Assembly: GCF_014645135.1 (NCBI RefSeq)
Contig: NZ_BMLH01000004.1
Location: 124,001-188,000 of the forward strand
Direction: 5' to 3'
Length of the DNA stretch: 64,000 nt
DNA from: Rheinheimera tangshanensis
Lineage (GTDB): Bacteria > Pseudomonadota > Gammaproteobacteria > Enterobacterales > Alteromonadaceae
This document shows positions 9,154 through 17,636 of the stretch, one piece after another. Each line of letters starts with the position of its first letter. Within the stretch, counting starts at the first letter, position 1. Under the pieces are notes generated by a model. The model had not been told where the DNA came from. It searched no databases and was given only the letters and a program-made list of their open reading frames with translations. The translations under genes were made by a program, and so were the position numbers.

Positions 9154-9222
9154 ATGTGCCGGGCTTATCCTAAGGAGGCCCGGCACTAAGTGAATGCATA
9201 ACTGCCAGCAAGCTGGCAGTTT
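9154..9222 (-). other. Two hairpins between the lipoprotein and receptor genes
   Basis: Reading the minus strand, AACTGCCAGC and GCTGGCAGTT pair first (about 9200-9222), then GTGCCGGGC pairs with GCCCGGCAC (about 9155-9187). Neither has a long T run. They could stabilise the upstream mRNA segment or partly terminate, giving more lipoprotein than receptor. Confidence 0.5.
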
Positions 9223-9230
9223 ATGGATGC

Positions 9231-11912
9231 TTAGTCGTTAAGGCCCACAGCCCAACCAGCAGTCCAGTTATTGCTTTCTGAAACAGCACCAACAAAGTTA
9301 GTGGCATCGAAGAAAGCATCCACAGTTTTCATGTCTTTTGCCGGAGTAGCGTCAATAGTGAAGATACCTTTTAAGACGTCTGCTTGAGTCGCAGCCAGCT
9401 TGTTGGCTGTTTGTCCTAGGAACCATGATTCAGTCGTTACACCAGTAGCGACATTGCCTTTGACAGCTTGAGTAGGGCAGGCAATCACAGAGTTGGTCAT
9501 GGTTAAAGCGCCAGACGTAGCTAATGCCTGAGACGGAGCAGATTCAATCTCAAGGCACTCACCCATACCTGTAGGTCCTGCAATCACGAAGTTCGCCAGT
9601 TGAGCGTTCGTGCCTGCACGCAACAATACGCCTTCTGAATCAGCGTCAGCTGAAGTGAAGGTGTTACCTATGATGGTCATGTTGGCGATGGTTGGGTTAG
9701 ATACAGGCGTTATTGTCAGATTGTCTGAATTGTTATCACCTTCAATACCACGGTTCGCTTTCGTGTTATCAGCAGCATGTTTCACCAATACAAACTGTAA
9801 TTTACCGTTATAGCCATCAGTCCAGTCGACTGAGTCGTCACCGTTTGAGGTCAGGACCACGTTTTTACAGTTCACACTACCACCGAAAAACTCTATACCG
9901 TCATCCAGGTTCTGGTGGACCTGAATATTTGAACATTTAGTGCCTGAACCTACGCCAGCGAAGGTAATGCCATTTAATTCATTGCCTGGCAGAACTTCGT
10001 AACCAGCATGTTTTACGATGACATAGTTCAGAGAGCCACTGCTATCTGCTGCATCTGGACCACCGTATGGGCCTGCATCACCTTCAGATAAAGGTCCACA
10101 ATTGTTCAGATCCGGACAAGCACTGGTAGGTGCTTTACCCAGCAGCACTAAACCACCCCATTGACCTTCGGCTGTTGGTGAACCAATCACGTCCTGTACA
10201 GAAGTCATAGTGATAGGGTTAGCTGCAGTACCTTCGGCAACAATTTTTGAACCACGGGTCACTACCAGGAAATCAGCACCTGATTTGCCGTAAATAGTTA
10301 CACCCGGGGCTACAGTCAACGTAGCGCTGGTGGTGTTATCCACACCTACTCGAACGCGGCCACTTAACACATAGTCTGCACCTGCAGCTAAAGTCACGTT
10401 GGTTGTAATATCACCTGTTAACTGGCAGTTGAGCTTACCAGTTAAGCTGGCAACTTCAGTGGTGCCTGTTGGGCAAGATGCTAAGCCTGAGCCGGTTTCA
10501 GGATGCAGGCTTACGGTCCAGCCTTTAGTCCAGTCTGTCGTGCCATCAAAAGCACCAATATAGTTCACATCATCAAACCAACCGTCGATATTACCTACAT
10601 CAAAACCATTTGCGATGGCAGGAGAGTTAGGTGCAGGGATATAACCACCCAATAAAGCATCGCCCACTAAGTTATTTGGCTGAGCCGTAAACCAGGCATT
10701 GGCATCAAAAGTAACATTACCATTGGCATCTTTAATGTTTGCAAAAGGTTCTGCGCAGTCGATGATGGAGTTACGGAATATTAAGTCACCACTATTGGCG
10801 AAGTTAGCCGTCTCAGTGGTATTGATTTCAAAGCACTCGCCCATTTTTTCTGGCCCGGTCACTATGACGTTGTACAGTTCAGCAGAAGTACCGGCACGTA
10901 ATAAAATACCTTCTGAGTCCTCATCACCGTCAAAGTTATTACCAATAATGGTCAGGTTTGAAATACGAGGTTTACTGATAGGGGTTGCGCCTAAAATATC
11001 TGGATTGTTGTCCGCTTCTATGGCCCGGTTCGCCTTAGTATTATTGGGATTATGACGAATTAACACGTGCTGCATACGGCCAGTCCAGCCATCTGCCCAG
11101 TCTAACGAATCATCGCGGTTACCAGTTAACACCACGTGTTTTAAGTCAACAGTGCCACCAAAAAATTCGACACCGTCATCCACGTTATTGTGAACCTGAA
11201 TGTAATCTACCGTAGTGCCACGGCCTACACCGGCAAAAGTAATACCGTTTAACTCGTTACCTGGCAGCACTTCAAAACCAGCGTAGCGTACTTGTACGTA
11301 TTTTAAAGCGCCGCTGTTATCTTCCGGATCAGCACCACCGTAAGGACCTGCTTCCCCTTCTGCCTGAGGGGCGCAATTGGCTAAATTTGCCTGATCACAC
11401 TTATTACTTGGAGCTTTTCCTAATAAGACTAAACCACCCCATTGGCCTGAGGACTCTTCGTCGGACAAGCCTAACATGTCATTGACTGAGGTCATGACGA
11501 TAGGATTAGTTGCAGTACCCACCGCCTGAATTTTAGAACCACGGGCAATAACTAAATAGTCAGCGCCACTTTTACCGAAGACTTTAGTGCCAGGCTGAAT
11601 AGTTATGGTTGCGCTATTGGCGTTATCATTGCCTACTGTCACTTTGCCTGATAAAGCCCATGCTCTGTCCGCAGTTAAAGTGACATCGCTGGTGATCACT
11701 CCTTTAATTTCACAGACCGGAGTAGTGACGCCTGCTAAAGCTGTTGCTTCAGTAGCAAAAGCCGGGCAAGAGCTGACAGGAGGGGTTACACCGCCATTAC
11801 CGCCGTCGTTGCCGCCAGAGCCAGTGTCGATATTAATATCGCCACCGCCGCAACCAGCCAGAACTAAAGCTGAGGCAATTGCGCTCAATTTTAAAAAGTT
11901 ACGTAAAGCCAT
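9231..11912 (-). CDS. Large lipoprotein with two tandem beta-helix-like modules, partner of the TonB receptor
   Basis: 893 residues. The signal peptide ends in lipobox LVLAGC (Cys21 from the ATG at 11912; a GTG just upstream would add one residue; GGAG supports the ATG). A Gly-rich linker is followed by two homologous modules, about residues 52-479 and 480-893. Both carry 'GQWGGLVLLGKAP', 'GPYGG', 'YEVLPGNELNGITFAGVG' or a close variant, and 'DDG(V/I)EFFGG'. The repeated short hydrophobic turns suggest right-handed parallel beta-helices on the cell surface. Each module begins with CP and has a second Cys about 20 residues on. I do not recognise a characterised function. The Pho box 70 bp upstream and the receptor downstream suggest capture or processing of a phosphorus source. 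Confidence 0.75.
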   Translation of the reverse strand: MALRNFLKLSAIASALVLAGCGGGDINIDTGSGGNDGGNGGVTPPVSSCPAFATEATALAGVTTPVCEIKGVITSDVTLTADRAWALSGKVTVGNDNANSATITIQPGTKVFGKSGADYLVIARGSKIQAVGTATNPIVMTSVNDMLGLSDEESSGQWGGLVLLGKAPSNKCDQANLANCAPQAEGEAGPYGGADPEDNSGALKYVQVRYAGFEVLPGNELNGITFAGVGRGTTVDYIQVHNNVDDGVEFFGGTVDLKHVVLTGNRDDSLDWADGWTGRMQHVLIRHNPNNTKANRAIEADNNPDILGATPISKPRISNLTIIGNNFDGDEDSEGILLRAGTSAELYNVIVTGPEKMGECFEINTTETANFANSGDLIFRNSIIDCAEPFANIKDANGNVTFDANAWFTAQPNNLVGDALLGGYIPAPNSPAIANGFDVGNIDGWFDDVNYIGAFDGTTDWTKGWTVSLHPETGSGLASCPTGTTEVASLTGKLNCQLTGDITTNVTLAAGADYVLSGRVRVGVDNTTSATLTVAPGVTIYGKSGADFLVVTRGSKIVAEGTAANPITMTSVQDVIGSPTAEGQWGGLVLLGKAPTSACPDLNNCGPLSEGDAGPYGGPDAADSSGSLNYVIVKHAGYEVLPGNELNGITFAGVGSGTKCSNIQVHQNLDDGIEFFGGSVNCKNVVLTSNGDDSVDWTDGYNGKLQFVLVKHAADNTKANRGIEGDNNSDNLTITPVSNPTIANMTIIGNTFTSADADSEGVLLRAGTNAQLANFVIAGPTGMGECLEIESAPSQALATSGALTMTNSVIACPTQAVKGNVATGVTTESWFLGQTANKLAATQADVLKGIFTIDATPAKDMKTVDAFFDATNFVGAVSESNNWTAGWAVGLND

Positions 11913-11981
11913 CACTTAATCTCCAATAATCACATGAATGCTGTTGTTATAAAAAGCTGGGGCCAACCATACTCAGGCTTA

Positions 11982-11999
11982 ATGACTGTTTTATTACAG
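11982..11999 (-). promoter_or_regulatory. Pho box upstream of the lipoprotein/TonB receptor pair
   Basis: On the minus strand CTGTAAT, AAAA, CAGTCAT form two phased 7-bp repeats (plus-strand ATGACTG 11982-11988 and ATTACAG 11993-11999). A weaker CCGTCAC lies further upstream. The box is about 70 bp before the lipoprotein ATG. Confidence 0.65.
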
Positions 12000-12229
12000 T
12001 GAATGCGCATGTGACGGAACTTAAAGAGCAGACCGCGACTGACGTGGCATTGCAGAGAGCGTGTCAAAAAAAGTTCACTAAATTGTCATCTGAAAGACTT
12101 TTGTCTTTATTAAAAAAATGTAACTAAATTGCTGGCTGTTAGAGCGGTTGTGGTAGCAGATTTAGATTCAATTGTCGTTGTGTTGCTGAACCTGTCTGTG
12201 AGTCATTTAGGGGCAGATTGCTTGTTTTG

Positions 12230-12247
12230 CTTTCATAAAACTGTCAT
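12230..12247 (+). promoter_or_regulatory. Pho box upstream of phoB (autoregulation)
   Basis: CTTTCAT (12230-12236), AAAA, CTGTCAT (12241-12247), then a CATACT -10-like hexamer at about 12258. It lies 55 bp before the phoB ATG. The rest of the 390-bp divergent gap (11913-12302) is AT-rich without other recognisable features. Confidence 0.85.
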
Positions 12248-12302
12248 AAACTAGCGCCATACTGGTCACAATCAATAAATTAGCTTGAATTGGTAGAGGG
12301 TT

Positions 12303-12989
12303 ATGTCTAGAAAAATCCTGGTCGTAGAAGACGAAGCACCGATCCGTGACATGTTATGTTTTGTGCTCGAACAAAATGGTTATCAAGCCAGCACGGCAGA
12401 AGATTTTGATTCTGCTGTAAACATGCTGGTCGAACCATATCCTGATTTAGTTTTATTGGACTGGATGCTGCCTGGCGGCAGCGGTATTCAGTTTGCCAAA
12501 AAAATGAAAGGGCATGAGCTAACCCGCAGCATCCCTATTATTATGATTACCGCTCGTGGCGAAGAAGAAGATAAAGTTCGTGGTTTGGAAGTAGGTGCGG
12601 ATGACTACGTGACTAAACCTTTTTCACCCAAAGAGTTGATGGCGCGTATTAAAGCTGTGATCCGTCGTGTTGCCCCCACCAGTCTGGATGATGTGATTGA
12701 AGTGCAGGGCTTAAAACTTGACCCTGTGTCTCATCGCGTTACTGCGTCTGAGCAAGCCGTAGATATGGGACCTACAGAATTCCGTTTACTGCACTTTTTT
12801 ATGACGCACCCGGAACGGGTCTATAGTCGTGAGCAATTGCTGGACCACGTCTGGGGCACTAATGTGTATGTGGAAGACAGAACAGTAGATGTGCATATCC
12901 GCCGGTTACGTAAAGCTATTTCACTGGCTGGACATGACCGTTTAGTGCAAACTGTACGGGGTTCAGGTTATCGTTTCTCAGCTAAATGA
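12303..12989 (+). CDS. phoB: Phosphate-regulon response regulator PhoB
   Basis: 228 residues. The receiver domain has acidic pocket Glu9-Asp10-Glu11, phospho-acceptor Asp53 (LLDWMLPG) and the conserved Lys in 'DDYVTKPFS'. An OmpR-type winged helix occupies about 130-228 ([36 protein letters not shown]). Phosphorylated by PhoR at low phosphate, it binds 11-bp-phased CTGTCAT repeats; six such boxes are found in this window, including one before phoB itself. phoR follows 18 bases downstream in the same operon. Confidence 0.96.
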   Translation: MSRKILVVEDEAPIRDMLCFVLEQNGYQASTAEDFDSAVNMLVEPYPDLVLLDWMLPGGSGIQFAKKMKGHELTRSIPIIMITARGEEEDKVRGLEVGADDYVTKPFSPKELMARIKAVIRRVAPTSLDDVIEVQGLKLDPVSHRVTASEQAVDMGPTEFRLLHFFMTHPERVYSREQLLDHVWGTNVYVEDRTVDVHIRRLRKAISLAGHDRLVQTVRGSGYRFSAK

Positions 12990-13007
12990 CCGATAAAAGT
13001 GAGTACT

Positions 13008-14327
13008 ATGCGTTTGTTATTATCGAAGAGGAAGATTTTTAGCAAAATCTTCCTCTTGTTTTTTGTCGTTGCATTGATGGGCTGGTTGCTTGACCTGCTG
13101 TTTCCTGCTTTGTTTGCCACCTCTTTACTTCTGCTGGGCTGGAACTACAGGCATATTTTTATCCTGGACAAGTGGCTTTGGCGCGATAAAAAGCTGACAC
13201 CTCCGGCCGGCGATGGTAGCTGGCAGCAAGTGTTTGATGGTATTTACTATCGTCAGCGCAAAGCCCGAAAAAAAAATAAGGAATTACGTGGCCTGATCCG
13301 GCGTTTTCGTGACGGCGCTGAAGCCTTGCCTGACGCCATAGTGGTGTTGAATAACGACTGGACCATTATTTGGTGCAATAAACTGGCACAGCAACTGGTG
13401 GGACTGCGCTGGCCACAGGACGAACGTCAGCGCATTGATAACCTGATCCGTAACCCTGAATTTCAGACCTATATCCAGCAAAAACAATTTGACCAACCAC
13501 TGGAGCTATCTTCTCCGGTTAATGAAGATCTAGTGCTGGAGTACCGTATGCTGCAGTACGGTGACGATCAGCATTTATTGATAGTGCGGGACATCACACA
13601 ATTAAAACTACTGGAACAAGTGCGTAAAGACTTTGTCGCTAACGTCTCCCATGAACTGCGTACACCTTTGACTGTACTGCAAGGTTATCTGGAAGTGATG
13701 GATGCTGATAATTTGCCTAATGCCGGCATCTGGCAAAAAGCTCATACGGTGATGTTGGAGCAGACCAAACGTATGGATGCGCTGGTGCAACAGCTTTTAA
13801 CTTTGTCCCGTATCGAAGCCGCAGCCAAAGTGCAGTTTGAAGAGCATATAGACGTGCCCGCTATGTTGGCTATGCTGGAGCAGGAGTCTCAGACACTGAA
13901 TCGCGATAAACAGCATCAGATCAGTTTTTCAGTGGATCCTGATTTAGTGGTGTCCGGTATTCGTGAAGAGTTACGCAGTGCCTTCTCTAACCTGATCACC
14001 AATGCAATTAAATACACGCCGAATGGCGGTCAAATTCAGGTCAGTTGGTTAAGACAGCATCAAAAAGCTATATTTAGTGTCAGCGACAACGGTGAAGGTA
14101 TAGCGCCACAGCATGTAAAACGGCTGACTGAACGTTTTTATCGTGTTGATCAAGCCAGAGCCCGCGCTACTGGTGGCACAGGCTTAGGTTTAGCTATAGT
14201 AAAACATGTACTGCAACGCCATAACAGCAAGCTGATGATTTTTAGTGAACCGAAAAAAGGCAGTAGTTTTTCTTTTAGTTTGCCTGCCGAATCTCAACCT
14301 AAGCGCAAAGCTATTCAAGCCCGTTAA
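13008..14327 (+). CDS. phoR: Phosphate-regulon sensor kinase PhoR
   Basis: About 439 residues from the ATG at 13008, preceded by GTGAG; a GTG at 12999 is also in frame. Two closely spaced N-terminal membrane segments with almost no periplasmic loop (about residues 8-47) match PhoR, which senses through the Pst-PhoU complex rather than a periplasmic ligand. A PAS domain (about 95-190) follows, then HisKA with phospho-acceptor His215 in 'VSHELRTPL', then HATPase with N (NAIKYTPNGG), G1 (DNGEGI) and G2 (GGTGLGLAIV) boxes. It phosphorylates PhoB under phosphate limitation and dephosphorylates it when phosphate is ample. Confidence 0.95.
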   Translation: MRLLLSKRKIFSKIFLLFFVVALMGWLLDLLFPALFATSLLLLGWNYRHIFILDKWLWRDKKLTPPAGDGSWQQVFDGIYYRQRKARKKNKELRGLIRRFRDGAEALPDAIVVLNNDWTIIWCNKLAQQLVGLRWPQDERQRIDNLIRNPEFQTYIQQKQFDQPLELSSPVNEDLVLEYRMLQYGDDQHLLIVRDITQLKLLEQVRKDFVANVSHELRTPLTVLQGYLEVMDADNLPNAGIWQKAHTVMLEQTKRMDALVQQLLTLSRIEAAAKVQFEEHIDVPAMLAMLEQESQTLNRDKQHQISFSVDPDLVVSGIREELRSAFSNLITNAIKYTPNGGQIQVSWLRQHQKAIFSVSDNGEGIAPQHVKRLTERFYRVDQARARATGGTGLGLAIVKHVLQRHNSKLMIFSEPKKGSSFSFSLPAESQPKRKAIQAR

Positions 14328-14331
14328 CTGG

Positions 14332-15186
14332 CTACTCTTGCTGCAGAAAGTGCAAAAACTTCTGCAGCACAGGTGGCTGATAATTTTTATGTTGTACCAG
14401 TCTGAAATGCCGCTGCAGTTGCAAAGGGCTTTGCAGCAGCACCAGCTGACCTGCGTTTATTTCATCCTGCACGGCCAGTAAAGGCAAACAGCCAATACCC
14501 AATCCTTGTTTAACGGCTTGTTTAATAGCTTCAGGCCGCTCCAGTTCCAGCAGATGTTGGGGAGTCCACTGTAAGCGTGCCAATTCATGTTCCAGCACTG
14601 CACGGGTGCCTGAGCCTGGTTCACGTACTATCCAGCGCTGGGTTAATAATTGCTCTGTTGATAAATGTTGATGCAGTTTGGGGTGACCAAATAGTACGGT
14701 CAGATCCTGGCGCCAATGCTGAATATGAAATTCCGCACTTAAAACCGGTCCTTCGACGAACCCAAGCTGAGCCTGCTGCTGGTGCATCAGTTGCAAGACT
14801 TCGCTGCTGTTGCAAAGCCGCAATTTAAAATCAATCTGTGGATACAGCCTGGTAAACTGTGCCAGTAAAGCCGGCAATAAATAACAACCTACAGTTTCAC
14901 TGGCCACCAGCCGTAATTCACCTTTATCGGGCTCTGAACTCACCAGCTCTTGCTGTAAATCAAGAAACACCTGCAGTCTTGGTAACAGGTCCAATGTATG
15001 TTGAGTGGGGATCAGTTGCCGGCCTTGTCGTAAAAACAATGGCTGGCCTAAGCGTTGTTCCAGTTCTTTTAATGCCTGACTGGCTGCCGATTGACTTAAC
15101 GCCAAAAGATCGGCGGCTTTGGTCAGGCTATGCTGACGGCAAATCGCATCTAATAACAACCAATGGCGTGGACTAGGATAATTCAT
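14332..15186 (-). CDS. LysR-family regulator, divergent from the YeiH-like gene
   Basis: 284 residues from the ATG at 15186 (MNYPSPRHW); an in-frame start at 15243 would add 19 residues unlike the family. The N-terminal helix-turn-helix is clear (HSLTKAADLLALSQSAASQALKELE), followed by a LysR substrate domain from about residue 70. LysR proteins usually control the gene they diverge from, here a YeiH/PSE-type membrane protein, as YeiE does next to yeiH in enterobacteria. The inducer is unknown. Its 3' end is 4 bases from the convergent phoR stop. Confidence 0.82.
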   Translation of the reverse strand: MNYPSPRHWLLLDAICRQHSLTKAADLLALSQSAASQALKELEQRLGQPLFLRQGRQLIPTQHTLDLLPRLQVFLDLQQELVSSEPDKGELRLVASETVGCYLLPALLAQFTRLYPQIDFKLRLCNSSEVLQLMHQQQAQLGFVEGPVLSAEFHIQHWRQDLTVLFGHPKLHQHLSTEQLLTQRWIVREPGSGTRAVLEHELARLQWTPQHLLELERPEAIKQAVKQGLGIGCLPLLAVQDEINAGQLVLLQSPLQLQRHFRLVQHKNYQPPVLQKFLHFLQQE

Positions 15187-15281
15187 TTGTTTATCTAATC
15201 TGAGAAATAAGATAAATCCATTATTCTTATTTTTGTTGGCCATTACAATAGCGCTGTTTCTACAACAAAGATGGCATCATT

Positions 15282-16241
15282 ATGTTGGTATTACTTCTGC
15301 TTAGTTTGCTGTTACAACTCTGTTATCTGGCGGTGCCTGTGCTGCATCAATGGGTCAGTCCTGTGTTTGTAGCTTTGCTTTTAGGATTGTCAGCCGCTTT
15401 TGTATTGCCTTTATGTTCGGTTCAACCCCGTGAGTTGCTGGCTTCCCAACTGGATAAACTGGCGATGTTGCAGCAAAAAGCACTGCGTTTTGGCATCGTT
15501 TTATTTGCCTTTAGTGTTGATTCTGAACTGGTGCTGCAAACCAGCCTGCTGGCTTTATTGCAGCTGGCAGCTTTGGTGCTGCTGGTGCTGGCCGCTGCCT
15601 TATGGCTTGGGTTCAAAGTCTTTAAACTGCCGAAAGAACTGGTACTTTTAGTCAGCTGTGGTTTAAGCTTTTGCGGTACTTCCGCTATTTTTGCCACCTG
15701 GTCTGTGCGCAAAAGTGATGAAGCGACTTTAACGCAAAGCCTGGCTATGGTGTTGTTGATGGGCTTGCTGGCCTTACTGAGTTACTCCGTGTTGATACAC
15801 GCTGGTGTTCTGCCTGAAGACCAACTGGCCTGGCTGATTGGCAGCACGGCACCTGAAGTCTCACAAGCCGTAGCTGCCGGCAGTCAATTGGGCGATGCCG
15901 CACCTCAAGCTGTCATTGCCAAATTATTCCGGGTTTGTTTATTAGTGCCTTTTTTACTTCTGCTGAGTTTTAACAACAAAAACAAAGAGGGCTTTGCATT
16001 TCCGTGGTTTGTGCTGGGGTTTATTGTGGTATTGGGGATCAATCTTGGTTTGACAGTACCTGTCTGGTTTAGTCAGGGCGCTTTAGTGCTCTCACAAAGC
16101 TGCCTGATTTTTGCGATGTTAGTGACTGGACTTTTAACCTGCTGGCAGGATTTAAAGCAGTGCAGCGGCAAAGTCTTTGGCTTTGCCGCTGTGGTGATGG
16201 TTTTACTCTTTAGCTTTTCTTATCTGTTTTTGCCGGGTTAG
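15282..16241 (+). CDS. YeiH-type (putative sulfate exporter, UPF0324) membrane protein
   Basis: 319 residues with about 9-10 hydrophobic segments. The family motifs 'SCGLSFCGTSAIFA' (about residues 125-138), 'APEVSQAVAAGSQLG' and 'AVIAKLFRVCLL' are present. The family is called putative sulfate exporter on weak evidence, so the substrate should be treated as unknown. The divergent LysR regulator is its likely controller. The last 32 bases overlap the convergent amidohydrolase gene. Confidence 0.75.
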   Translation: MLVLLLLSLLLQLCYLAVPVLHQWVSPVFVALLLGLSAAFVLPLCSVQPRELLASQLDKLAMLQQKALRFGIVLFAFSVDSELVLQTSLLALLQLAALVLLVLAAALWLGFKVFKLPKELVLLVSCGLSFCGTSAIFATWSVRKSDEATLTQSLAMVLLMGLLALLSYSVLIHAGVLPEDQLAWLIGSTAPEVSQAVAAGSQLGDAAPQAVIAKLFRVCLLVPFLLLLSFNNKNKEGFAFPWFVLGFIVVLGINLGLTVPVWFSQGALVLSQSCLIFAMLVTGLLTCWQDLKQCSGKVFGFAAVVMVLLFSFSYLFLPG

Positions 16242-17520
16242 CTAAATAATCCAGTGCCAGACCAGTTAAAGCCCGGACTCCATTTTCCAATGCCTTTTCA
16301 TTGACCTGAAAATAGGGGGAATGGTTAGGGGCGGTTTGGTCGACCGGGGTATTGTCCGGTGCTATACCCAAAAAGAAAAATACGCCTGGTACTTCTTGTT
16401 GGAAAAATGAAAAGTCTTCAGAGGCGGTAATGGGTTTGATTGGTGCGACCCCAGCCTTGCCGGCAGCCCATTGTAAAGTTGGCATTGCCCACTCTGTCAG
16501 TGTGGCGTCATTCCAGGTCACAGCCGCAAAACCATGATGATGAAACTGTGCCGTAGCGCCACTGGCGGCCGCTATATGTTCTGAGGTGTGCTGCATTTTT
16601 TGTAATAACTGCTCGCGCATTTGTGGGTCAAAAGTTCGGACTGTGCCTTCTAATTTCACTTCATCCGGAATAATGTTCCAGCGCACGCCACCATGCACCT
16701 GACCTACGGAGAGCACAGCCGGAGCTTGAGTTACATCCAACTGTCGGGCCGGTATCTGATGTAAGGCGGTAATAAGTTGGCCAGTGACTGCTATAGGGTC
16801 AACACCACGCCATGGGCTGGAGCCATGCACTTGTTTGCCTTTGACTGTGATGTTAAAACTGTCAGCGGCTGCCATAATTCCTTCGCTTTTCACCTGCAAC
16901 TGTCCGGCAGGGCCTGGCCACACGTGCAGACCAAAAATAGCGTCCGGCTTGTATTGAGCAAACACACCTTCTTTGAGCATCAGCTTGGCCCCCCCTTCCT
17001 CACCTGCTGGTGGGCCTTCTTCAGCCGGCTGGAATACAAATAAAATAGTACCGGCAATTTGTGATTTGAGCTGAGTCAGCACAGAAGCTGTCGCCATCAA
17101 CATGGCTGTGTGAGCGTCATGACCGCAGGCATGCATCACACCGACCTCCTGACCGTTAAAGGTACTGCGGACTTTAGAGGCAAAAGGTAAATCGACTTGC
17201 TCTGTGACGGGCAGGGCGTCCATATCTGCCCGCAGTGCGACCGTCGGACCTGGTTTAGCACCTTTTAATACGCCCAGTACACCATGATGGGCAATACCGC
17301 TTTGAACTTCCAAACCAAGCGACTTCAAATGTTCCGCCACTTTTTTCGCTGTGTTGACTTCCCGGTTCGACAGTTCAGGGTATTGATGAAAGTGGCGGCG
17401 CCATTGCAGCATTTGTGGCTGAATGGTTTTAATAGCAGGTTCGGTTTGAGGTTTTAAGTCTGTGGCTGCCTGAGCTGAAAACGCACTGGCAACCAGCAAT
17501 GAAACTAAAGTTCTGAGCAT
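16210..17520 (-). CDS. M20D-family amidohydrolase/peptidase, exported
   Basis: 436 residues from the ATG at 17520, preceded by AAGGA at 7 bases; a longer frame from 17553 would place 11 charged residues before the signal peptide. The signal peptide ends FSAQA. Metal-binding motifs are 'MHACGHDAHTAM' (Cys and His ligands), 'PAEEGPPAGEEGG' and 'GLHVWP'. The family hydrolyses N-acyl or N-acetyl amino acids, hippurate or related amides (as AmaA or IAA-amino acid hydrolases) with a two-metal centre. Periplasmic location is inferred from the signal peptide. The specific substrate is unknown. Confidence 0.85.
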   Translation of the reverse strand: MLRTLVSLLVASAFSAQAATDLKPQTEPAIKTIQPQMLQWRRHFHQYPELSNREVNTAKKVAEHLKSLGLEVQSGIAHHGVLGVLKGAKPGPTVALRADMDALPVTEQVDLPFASKVRSTFNGQEVGVMHACGHDAHTAMLMATASVLTQLKSQIAGTILFVFQPAEEGPPAGEEGGAKLMLKEGVFAQYKPDAIFGLHVWPGPAGQLQVKSEGIMAAADSFNITVKGKQVHGSSPWRGVDPIAVTGQLITALHQIPARQLDVTQAPAVLSVGQVHGGVRWNIIPDEVKLEGTVRTFDPQMREQLLQKMQHTSEHIAAASGATAQFHHHGFAAVTWNDATLTEWAMPTLQWAAGKAGVAPIKPITASEDFSFFQQEVPGVFFFLGIAPDNTPVDQTAPNHSPYFQVNEKALENGVRALTGLALDYLANPAKTDKKS

Positions 17521-17636
17521 GGTAAGGTCCTTAAGGTCTTTGAGCCTTACCATACTGTTTGTCGTTAAAAAAGCAAAGCGTCAGAAGCTCTGAGCTCGAC
17601 AACTTCACTACTATTCGTGCTTAGCAGAAGTTGATG

